6,362 nucleotides of DNA from JBBTWV01 sp038062615 (lineage in GTDB: Bacteria; Patescibacteriota; Gracilibacteria; UBA1369; UM-FILTER-53-11): assembly GCA_038062615.1 (NCBI GenBank), contig JBBTWV010000033.1, positions 1 through 6,362 on the forward strand, in the 5' to 3' direction. A program made the translations under genes and the position numbers. Positions within the stretch are counted from its first letter, which is position 1; every line of letters begins with the position of its first letter. Of the stretch, positions 1 to 4,284 are shown one piece after another. The notes under the pieces were generated by a model that saw only the letters and a list, made by a program, of their open reading frames with translations, was not told where the DNA came from and did not search any database.

Positions 1-2
1 TC

Positions 3-920
3 CCCAACGACGAGATGAAAGGCCGCATCATCGGCAAGGAAGGTCGCAACATCAAAGCGATCGAGCTCCAGACCGGAACCGAGATCATCGTGGACGACAC
101 ACCCAACATGATCACGATCTCCGGCTTCTCCCCCATCCGCCGCCAAGTGGCCAAGCGGGCGCTGGACGAGCTCATCAAAGATGGCCGCATCCACCCAGCC
201 CGCATCGAAGAATCCATCTTGAACGCCAAGAAGACGATCGCGAAGGACCTGCGCAAGGCCGGCGAGGACGCGCTCTACCAGCTGGGCATTCCCGTCTCCA
301 GTATCGACCCAAAGCTCGCGTCGATTCTCGGCCGCATGAAGTACCGCACCAGCTACGGCCAAAACGCCCTCATGCACTCCATTGAGGTGGGAACCATCGC
401 CGGCATGATCGCCGAGGAGCTTGGCGCCGACGTGTTCGTTTGTAAGAAGGGCGGGCTGTTCCACGATATCGGCAAGGCCGTTGATCACGAGGTGCAGGGG
501 TCGCACCCGGAGATCGGCTACAACATCCTGCGGAAATTCAACGCCGGCGAGGAGGTTGCCGCGATCGCGAAGACCCACCATGACGATAGCCCCGAGCTGC
601 TCGAGGCGCTCATCGTCAAGGTCGCCGACGCCATCTCGGGGGCGCGGCCAGGGGCCCGTAAGGATACCTATGAGAAGTACGTCCAGCGGCTCGAAGAACT
701 CGAGCAGCTGGCTTCCAGCTTCCCCGGCGTCGAGAAGAGTTACGCCATTCAAGCCGGACGCGAGGTCCGGGTATTCGTCGTGCCCCAAGAGGTCGATGAT
801 CTGCAGGCCTACAAGCTGGCCCAGGAAATGGCGCGGCGGATCGAACAGGAGCTCAAGTACCCCGGGGAGATTCGGGTGTGTGTCATTCGCGAAACCCGGG
901 TGGTGGAGTACGCCCGGTAG
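3..920 (+). CDS. rny: Ribonuclease Y, C-terminal part (5' truncated)
   Basis: RNase Y is a membrane-anchored endoribonuclease that starts mRNA decay. The reading frame is open from the window edge (PNDE precedes the Met at 15), so that Met is internal. The family is about 510-520 residues; some 305 are here, and the N-terminal membrane helix and coiled coil lie outside the window. Numbering from the Met at 15, a KH domain opens the fragment with its GXXG loop in IIGKEGRN (6-12). An HD domain follows: His121, the His150-Asp151 pair in GLFHDIGKA, HH at 188-189, and Asp205 in VADAISGARPGARK. The C-terminal extension ends in VVEYAR, as in full-length homologues. All HD metal ligands are present, so the enzyme looks active. 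ymdB lies downstream on the same strand, the usual neighbour of rny. The call is secure; the start is not in the window. Confidence 0.96.
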   Translation, partial: PNDEMKGRIIGKEGRNIKAIELQTGTEIIVDDTPNMITISGFSPIRRQVAKRALDELIKDGRIHPARIEESILNAKKTIAKDLRKAGEDALYQLGIPVSSIDPKLASILGRMKYRTSYGQNALMHSIEVGTIAGMIAEELGADVFVCKKGGLFHDIGKAVDHEVQGSHPEIGYNILRKFNAGEEVAAIAKTHHDDSPELLEALIVKVADAISGARPGARKDTYEKYVQRLEELEQLASSFPGVEKSYAIQAGREVRVFVVPQEVDDLQAYKLAQEMARRIEQELKYPGEIRVCVIRETRVVEYAR

Positions 921-1120
921 TACAACTTGGCAATTATGACCCAAGGGTATGCTCGACCAATACATTGACTTGGGGCTTCCCCATCCTCGCCCGCCCTACC
1001 AGGAATGGGGCGATAAAAACGGTGGAAATTTTAGGTCTCCAGGGATCACCGGACTGGCAGAGAGCATCCGTACCAAACATGCCGCCACGTTGTACTACCG
1101 GGTACGCCCGATAATTACCT

Positions 1121-1148
1121 TTGACCATTAACCATTGACCGTTTACCA
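1121..1148. repeat. Four tandem heptamers TTNACCR
   Basis: Four units with an exact 7-base period are seen: TTGACCA (1121-1127), TTAACCA (1128-1134), TTGACCG (1135-1141) and TTTACCA (1142-1148). Downstream, CGGTCAA (1165-1171) is the exact inverse of unit 3, and TGATTAA (1172-1178) is a near inverse of unit 2. Heptameric short tandem repeats between genes are known in several bacterial groups such as cyanobacteria. Whether this array is a mobile repeat, a protein-binding array or slippage debris cannot be told from one copy. Confidence 0.7.
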
Positions 1149-1179
1149 CTGGGTCACGGGTTACCGGTCAATGATTAAT
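1127..1179. repeat. Inverted repeat just upstream of ymdB
   Basis: The arms 1127-1141 and 1165-1179 match at 14 of 15 positions: ATTAACCATTGACCG against CGGTCAATGATTAAT, with the single mismatch at 1132/1174. The loop is 23 bases. The right arm ends 11 bases before the ymdB ATG at 1191. In RNA it would be a stable stem without a following U-run, so a processing or translation-control element, or a DNA operator, fits better than an intrinsic terminator. The arms are built from the heptamer units, so the dyad may be a by-product of repeat units inserted in opposite orientations. Confidence 0.6.
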
Positions 1180-1190
1180 TGTTTGGCACC

Positions 1191-1988
1191 ATGATTACCA
1201 TCCTTTTTTTCGGCGACGTCGTTGGACGAGCTGGCCGCCGCGCGGTCGCCGAAGCGCTCCCGGTACTCAAGCGGAAAACTCATGCTGACGTGGTCATCGT
1301 CAACGGTGAGAATTCCACTCACGGTAACGGGATTACGGCGAAGACGTACACGGAGCTGCGAGCAGCGGGGGCTGACCTGATTACCCTCGGGGATCATGCC
1401 TTTGACCGTGAGGAAGCGAAGACCCTGCTGGTGGCTGAGGCAGCCCACCTGATCCGGCCGGCGAACTACCCACCCGGTACTCCAGGTGTTGGCGCCCAAC
1501 TTATCCCACTGGGTACGCGGCGGCTGCGCGTCGGTAACCTGCTGGGCCGCGTGTTCATGAAGATAGACACCGATTGCCCGTTCCGCACCTTCGACGCGGT
1601 GCTCAAACAGTACGCCGGGCAACGGCTGGCCGGGGTGGTTGTTGATTTTCACGCCGAAGCTACTTCCGAGAAGCAAGCGTTTGGCTGGTACGCGGACGGG
1701 CGAGCGGCCGCGGTGCTGGGGACCCACACCCACGTGCCGACGGCGGATGCCCGAATCCTCCCCCGCGGCACCGCCGTGGTTGCCGACGTAGGCATGGTCG
1801 GCCCACGCGACTCGGTTATTGGGGTGAGCGCGGCTGCGTCGCTGAAAGGGTTCCTCCAACAGACGCCGGTGCTACTGGAGCCGGCGGACGGTCCGTGTGT
1901 GGTCGGCGCCGTGGCCGTGACCATTGATCCCGAAAGCGGCCGGGCGCACGCCGTCACTCGGGTGGATATCGAGGTGGCAGCCTCGTAG
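1191..1988 (+). CDS. ymdB: YmdB-family metallophosphoesterase (TIGR00282 type)
   Basis: This 265-residue protein belongs to the calcineurin-like metallophosphoesterases of the YmdB type, which in Bacillus act as cyclic-nucleotide phosphodiesterases that influence biofilm and motility decisions; the substrate here is unknown. Expected metal ligands are visible: Asp9 in GDVVG, Glu40-Asn41 in VNGENST, His69, His154 in VDFHAEATSEK, and His179/His181 in GTHTHV. The DVGMVGPRDSVIG block (199-211) is characteristic and the length is normal for the family. One ligand differs: the usual GNH motif reads GDH here, with Asp68 replacing Asn. I chose ATG 1191 because MITILFFGDVVG matches the family start; an in-frame TTG at 1179 would only add MFGT. 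No clear Shine-Dalgarno site precedes it. It follows rny after 270 bases, a common pairing, and both probably share a transcript. Confidence 0.93.
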   Translation: MITILFFGDVVGRAGRRAVAEALPVLKRKTHADVVIVNGENSTHGNGITAKTYTELRAAGADLITLGDHAFDREEAKTLLVAEAAHLIRPANYPPGTPGVGAQLIPLGTRRLRVGNLLGRVFMKIDTDCPFRTFDAVLKQYAGQRLAGVVVDFHAEATSEKQAFGWYADGRAAAVLGTHTHVPTADARILPRGTAVVADVGMVGPRDSVIGVSAAASLKGFLQQTPVLLEPADGPCVVGAVAVTIDPESGRAHAVTRVDIEVAAS

Positions 1989-1996
1989 TCCGGGCG

Positions 1997-2019
1997 GGCG
2001 GAACAGCCCAGGTTCCGCC
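1997..2019 (+). terminator. Hairpin after ymdB, possible weak terminator
   Basis: A perfect 8-base stem, GGCGGAAC (1997-2004) with GTTCCGCC (2012-2019) around a 7-base loop, begins 9 bases after the ymdB stop. It lacks the T-run of an intrinsic terminator (AGATATGATT follows). It could still protect the rny-ymdB mRNA 3' end or act with another factor. The GGCGGAA core recurs in the GC-rich region at 2669-2719. Confidence 0.5.
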
Positions 2020-2048
2020 AGATATGATTCGCAGGAATTCTTGCTAGC

Positions 2049-2077
2049 TTGCGCGAAGTTGCGCCAGCGGCTATACT
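2049..2077 (+). promoter_or_regulatory. Predicted promoter of the HU gene
   Basis: TTGCGC (2049-2054) and TATACT (2072-2077) are separated by 17 bases, which fits a housekeeping sigma promoter with a good -10 and a partial -35. A second TTGCGC at 2059-2064 lies between them. Transcription would start near 2084, leaving a leader of about 70 bases. That leader can fold into a small hairpin (CGCCC at 2115-2119 with GGGCG at 2134-2138, and CCA/TGG inside) ending 5 bases before the Shine-Dalgarno sequence, which might tune translation. This is motif reading only. Confidence 0.55.
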
Positions 2078-2143
2078 AACGGTAAGGATTTTTGGACGAT
2101 TTAATTTACTGCTTCGCCCGACCCACGAGTGGAGGGCGAGAAG

Positions 2144-2151
2144 GGAGGTGA
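2144..2151 (+). promoter_or_regulatory. Strong Shine-Dalgarno site of the HU gene
   Basis: GGAGGTGA lies 3 bases before the ATG at 2155, with the GGAGG core 6 bases upstream of the start. It is the only near-consensus ribosome binding site in the window; ymdB and the accessory genes lack one. It fixes the HU start and suggests high expression, as expected for a nucleoid protein. Confidence 0.8.
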
Positions 2152-2154
2152 CGC

Positions 2155-2439
2155 ATGAACAAAGCGGAACTCATCGATGTGATCGCGCAGAAGGTGGGGA
2201 TTTCCAAGCGTCAAGCGGAAGACACCATCGACTGCATCACCCGGACGGTGACCGAAACCATCAAGGGCGGCGGTGAAGTAACCATAACCGGATTTGGCGC
2301 GTTTTCTGCCAAGCAGCGGGCCGGACGCACCGGCGTCAACCCGAGAAACCCCACCGAAAAGATCCAGATTCCCGCCGTTACCGTCCCGAAGTTCAAGGCC
2401 GGCAAGGCGCTCAAGGATGCGTTGAAGGGAAAGGTGTAA
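2155..2439 (+). CDS. hup: HU/IHF-family DNA-binding protein
   Basis: This 94-residue protein is a histone-like nucleoid protein of the HU/IHF family, which works as a dimer that bends and compacts DNA without strong sequence preference. The N-terminal dimerisation helices are seen at MNKAELIDVIAQKVGISK. The family signature GFGAF (47-51) is followed by the beta-arm with R-x-G-x-N-P spacing, and Pro63 in VNPRNP is the DNA-intercalating proline. Length is normal (90-95). The start is fixed by a strong Shine-Dalgarno sequence. The gene has its own promoter and terminator, so it is monocistronic. It is labelled HU rather than IHF because a lone HU gene is the common arrangement, and the sequence alone does not separate the two fully. 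Confidence 0.95.
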   Translation: MNKAELIDVIAQKVGISKRQAEDTIDCITRTVTETIKGGGEVTITGFGAFSAKQRAGRTGVNPRNPTEKIQIPAVTVPKFKAGKALKDALKGKV

Positions 2440-2457
2440 GCGCCAATATCTCGTGTG

Positions 2458-2494
2458 CCAAACTCCCCCCGTGCGGGGGGAGTTTTGGATTTTC
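2458..2494 (+). terminator. Intrinsic terminator of the HU gene
   Basis: The perfect 11-base stem AAACTCCCCCC (2460-2470) and GGGGGGAGTTT (2475-2485) encloses the GTGC loop and can be extended by CC/GG with one bulged T. It is followed by GGATTTTCCCC, a short T-run. It lies 18 bases after the HU stop and is a standard Rho-independent terminator. Confidence 0.88.
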
Positions 2495-2532
2495 CCCGTA
2501 TCCCCCCGTTCGATTCCTCTTTGTTCGCGGAA

Positions 2533-2581
2533 ACAGCAAAAGAAAAACACCCAGCATTCACTGGATGTTTTTCCTTGCTGT
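2533..2581. terminator. Long A/T-flanked hairpin, probably bidirectional terminator
   Basis: The inner stem pairs GAAAAACA (2542-2549) with TGTTTTTC (2566-2573), then CCAG (2551-2554) with CTGG (2561-2564), around the loop CATTCA. An outer stem pairs ACAGCAA (2533-2539) with TTGCTGT (2575-2581). On the plus strand the right arm ends in TTTTT; on the minus strand the left arm gives TTTTT then TTTT, so it could stop transcription from both sides. It would serve as backup for HU and as terminator for the minus-strand operon ending at 2758. Confidence 0.65.
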
Positions 2582-2757
2582 AATTATACACTTTGCGCGA
2601 ACCTACTTTGAACGGAACTGACCGCCCCCGCTTCCCGCCTGTGCCGAGGCTTCGGCGGGCAGGCGCTCCGGCGGAACGCTCGGGCGCGGCGGAATTCCCT
2701 CCACACCCCCCTTCCGCCGTGTTCTTGCGGGGACGGACGGAATTTTTGGCGGCGACA
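2582..2757. repeat. GC-rich inverted-repeat sequence at the composition boundary
   Basis: There is no gene here. CGCCTG (2636-2641) pairs with CAGGCG (2660-2665), and inside it GCCGA (2643-2647) pairs with TCGGC (2652-2656) around GGCT, forming a near-palindrome of about 30 bases. CGGCGGAA occurs at 2669-2676 and 2687-2694, and its inverse TTCCGCCG at 2712-2719, so a second hairpin can form. GC-rich intergenic palindromes of this style are frequent in some candidate-phyla genomes. Base composition drops sharply right after this block, so it marks the edge of the A+T-rich accessory segment. No target-site duplication, tRNA or integrase is visible. Confidence 0.6.
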
Positions 2758-3672
2758 TTATTTTATTTCTAACAGTTCGCAAAGAACAGTATCCAGATAT
2801 CTTTTGATCTGTATAGCTTCAGCTTGTCCGCCACCTTGAACATGGGTTGATAATGAACCTCGGTTATATGTTGCCCTAACTAATTTTGCTATCCCCTCAT
2901 CAACTATCGAAGCGGCTTCTTCGGGTGCCTCGATAGCTGTTGCAGATTTGTTCCTGTTTTTAAGTATAAACCTAACTTTTTGTCGCATTGTAGGATTTTT
3001 TGTACCTTCTTCTAATTTAAAACCCTGAACATTTTTTACTTCATCGTCAGGTGCCAAATAATCTAATACTTCTCGTAAAACCTCCCTCAACTCGGCAACA
3101 GTTCCACGATATGATGATCGAGAAATCTGCAAATCTCCAAGAGCTTGTCTATAAGAAACTGCTGCGGTAGGTACTGTTTTTTCTAACATTTCAATTATAC
3201 TCTTGTTTTCTATCACAGATTGATTCACCAACTCGCCCCGAGTTTTGGAGCGAATCAGTATATCACTTGCGGTATGTTCCCGCGTCGTTTCCATCTCCAT
3301 TAAAATTCCCCGAATTTCTCCCAAAGTATTTTTATATATTTTCTTGGATGTATGAGCGTTTGCCATTCGCATTAGATCTTGCATAAGCAAATCCAACCCG
3401 CTTGTATCAATTTTATAAACCGCAAGCTCTGGCCGTAACACGCGAAAATATTCCTTAATAAAATCTTTTATTCGCTCGCGAATGACAACAGAACTGATTT
3501 GTACAGCCTTTGCGCTTTTTATTTCAGAAAGTAAATTGGCTACTTTCTTAAAAGCAGAAGGGAGCGAGTCGTCTGGTGCGTGAATGGTCACAACCGAGTT
3601 GCCCACTATTTTATTACTTCTTCTTGCTCGCTTTCTTTGAGCTAGATTTTTTTGTAGCTTTTTTCTTGCCAT
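2758..3672 (-). CDS. Predicted nuclease-like protein, pPIWI-associating nuclease family with HEPN-like C-terminus
   Basis: From memory of the family, the C-terminal half (about 172-304) resembles proteins annotated as predicted pPIWI-associating nucleases, found near prokaryotic Argonaute-like and other defence genes. Conserved-looking blocks are YRGTVAELREVLREVLDYL (188-206), PTMRQKVRFILKNR (227-240) and YNRGSLSTHV (269-278), then RYLDTVLCELLEI. R271-x5-H277 fits the RX4-6H motif of HEPN ribonucleases. The N-terminal half is helical and not recognised. No membrane segment is seen. It is the second gene of a minus-strand operon. ATG 3672 overlaps the upstream gene by 59 bases and has no Shine-Dalgarno; GTG 3606 (codon 23), 7 bases after the upstream stop and preceded by AGAAGAAG, would give the cleaner start MGNSVVTIHAPDD and may be the true one. 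The family call is moderate; nuclease activity is inference. No Argonaute/PIWI gene is visible in the window. Confidence 0.6.
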   Translation of the reverse strand: MARKKLQKNLAQRKRARRSNKIVGNSVVTIHAPDDSLPSAFKKVANLLSEIKSAKAVQISSVVIRERIKDFIKEYFRVLRPELAVYKIDTSGLDLLMQDLMRMANAHTSKKIYKNTLGEIRGILMEMETTREHTASDILIRSKTRGELVNQSVIENKSIIEMLEKTVPTAAVSYRQALGDLQISRSSYRGTVAELREVLREVLDYLAPDDEVKNVQGFKLEEGTKNPTMRQKVRFILKNRNKSATAIEAPEEAASIVDEGIAKLVRATYNRGSLSTHVQGGGQAEAIQIKRYLDTVLCELLEIK

Positions 3673-4198
3673 AAGAAGAAGTGGTGGAATTTTCGGGTAA
3701 TCCGTGAGCTATGAGATTGTAGCCAACCGGATTGAGTTTGTATGTGCCACGCCCCATTGCTTCCAAATACCCTGCCTTTTTTGCGTTATTTAAGACATCA
3801 GCAGCTCCATTTTTCCCTGCTGGAAGTTTGTAGGGAGCTTGCTTGAAATATTTTTCAATATCGCCAGTATCAATCGCTTCTTTTCTGTCAGCAATCGAAA
3901 CCACTTCTTGCAAATAATAAGCAACTAATACCGCCATCTGGATTGCAGATTTTGGCTGTTTTTGCTCTTTTAACATTCGTATATCTACGAATGCAGGAGA
4001 TGAAGGGGCAATAGGGCTAGTTTCGCTAACTTTGCTTTGTGACGCTGGAAATATGTTTTGTTGGGGCACAAGCTGGTTGCTCGTAATTCCTAGTCGTTCC
4101 AGTACGTACTTTATTACCCGCGCTCGAGCACCATCCTCTATCCCTTCAAGAGCTGCGATGATGTCGTTCATTGCTTTTAGTTCTTTGTCGTGTTCCAT
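3614..4198 (-). CDS. Small winged-helix-like protein with lysine-rich tail, function unknown
   Basis: This 194-residue protein belongs to no characterised family that I can name. Residues 8-37 form a likely helical segment (MNDIIAALEGIEDGARARVI), followed by a Ser/Pro/Gln-rich linker at about 40-70. A compact domain at 72-167 contains KSAIQMAVLVAYYLQEV, then LNNAKKAGYLEAMGRGTYKLNPVGYNLI, which reads like a winged-helix unit with a beta-wing. The tail (178-194) is almost only Lys, Ser and Ala (GKKKATKKSSSKKASKKK), like histone H1 or HU tails, and suggests nonspecific nucleic-acid binding. It is the first gene of a two-gene minus-strand operon with the nuclease-like gene and is transcribed away from the LexA-methyltransferase gene. 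A predicted minus-strand promoter lies upstream. ATG 4198 is the natural start; no clear Shine-Dalgarno is seen. An accessory DNA-recognition subunit for the next protein is inference. Confidence 0.72.
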   Translation of the reverse strand: MEHDKELKAMNDIIAALEGIEDGARARVIKYVLERLGITSNQLVPQQNIFPASQSKVSETSPIAPSSPAFVDIRMLKEQKQPKSAIQMAVLVAYYLQEVVSIADRKEAIDTGDIEKYFKQAPYKLPAGKNGAADVLNNAKKAGYLEAMGRGTYKLNPVGYNLIAHGLPENSTTSSYGKKKATKKSSSKKASKKK

Positions 4199-4204
4199 AT
4201 CTTG

Positions 4205-4213
4205 TGTGGATAA
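4205..4213 (-). promoter_or_regulatory. Perfect DnaA-box 9-mer upstream of the minus operon
   Basis: Read on the minus strand the sequence is TTATCCACA, the strict DnaA-box consensus. It sits 7 bases upstream of the ATG at 4198, inside the predicted leader RNA. I found no second exact TTATNCACA match in the window, so this is not an origin by itself. It may be a DnaA-responsive site for the operon or a chance match in A+T-rich DNA. Confidence 0.3.
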
Positions 4214-4220
4214 GTTAATT

Positions 4221-4249
4221 TTGATTTTCTACTTTTGTTCTATTATAAT
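4221..4249 (+). promoter_or_regulatory. Predicted promoter of the LexA-methyltransferase gene
   Basis: TTGATT (4221-4226) and TATAAT (4244-4249) are separated by 17 bases, a near-consensus housekeeping promoter. Transcription would start near 4256, leaving a leader of about 29 bases before ATG 4285. The -10 box overlaps the minus-strand -10 box by four bases, so the two promoters should compete and could be shut off by one bound repressor. A weak dyad, CTAT (4240-4243) with ATAG (4256-4259), spans the -10 and the expected start. Confidence 0.65.
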
Positions 4250-4271
4250 TTATGTATAGGAAATAAGTCAA
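4242..4271 (-). promoter_or_regulatory. Predicted promoter of the two-gene minus-strand operon
   Basis: Read on the minus strand, TTGACT (4271-4266) and TATAAT (4247-4242) are separated by 18 bases, close to consensus. Transcription would start near 4235, leaving a leader of about 37 bases that contains the DnaA-box-like 9-mer. The two -10 boxes together form the 8-base palindrome ATTATAAT (4242-4249), so polymerase cannot occupy both promoters at once. Confidence 0.6.
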
Positions 4272-4284
4272 GTATCTAAAGTAT
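4270..4284 (+). repeat. Direct repeat AAGTAT, candidate operator element
   Basis: AAGTAT occurs at 4270-4275 and 4279-4284, a 9-base spacing, directly before the ATG at 4285. It lies downstream of the plus-strand start site and abuts the minus-strand -35 box, so a protein bound here could affect both transcripts. It does not match the Gram-negative CTGT-N8-ACAG or the Gram-positive GAAC-N4-GTTC LexA boxes. Assignment as an operator is a guess from position. Confidence 0.25.

Larger units (their letters stand above)
921..1190. other. Intergenic region between rny and ymdB
   Basis: No convincing gene is seen in these 270 bases. An ATG at 949 opens a 60-codon frame to 1131, but it has no recognisable domain, only a weak AAGG upstream, and its tail runs into the heptamer repeats; I do not call it. 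Two mutually exclusive hairpins are possible: GGGG (972-975) with CCCC (979-982), or CCCCATCCT (979-987) with AGGAATGGGG (1001-1010, one bulged base). Neither has a T-run. The 3' end holds the heptamer repeats and the inverted repeat listed separately. I see no clear -35/-10 promoter for ymdB, so cotranscription with rny is likely. Confidence 0.5.

Noticed and set aside
421..939. 172-codon plus-strand frame inside rny
   Set aside because: It overlaps the RNase Y HD domain in another frame; its product is Arg/Ser/Pro-rich, typical of a shadow in G+C-rich DNA.
990..1113. T-box or other riboswitch in the spacer
   Set aside because: The sequence around 1020-1110 was considered, but no T-box sequence, specifier stem or terminator/antiterminator pair could be recognised on either strand.
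934..1149. 71-codon minus-strand frame in the rny-ymdB spacer
   Set aside because: It begins inside the heptamer repeats (MVNGQWLMVKG is their translation), overlaps the plus-strand 949-1131 frame, and has no domain or ribosome binding site.
1171..1194. ATG at 1171 as an upstream start or leader peptide of ymdB
   Set aside because: It is out of frame with ymdB and stops after 7 codons; no ribosome binding site is seen.
1161..1859. 232-codon minus-strand frame opposite ymdB
   Set aside because: It lies antisense to a well-conserved YmdB frame and shows no recognisable domain; the same holds for 1649-1957.
2101..2550. 149- and 126-codon minus-strand frames across hup and its terminator
   Set aside because: They run through the HU gene and a strong terminator hairpin; they are antisense shadows.
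4032..4259. 75-codon plus-strand frame with a hydrophobic end
   Set aside because: It is antisense to the start of the 194-residue gene and crosses the divergent promoters; it looks accidental.
4200..4284. Classical SOS box upstream of the LexA fusion
   Set aside because: Neither CTGT-N8-ACAG nor GAAC-N4-GTTC is present; only weak dyads and an AAGTAT direct repeat are seen, so the operator is unknown.
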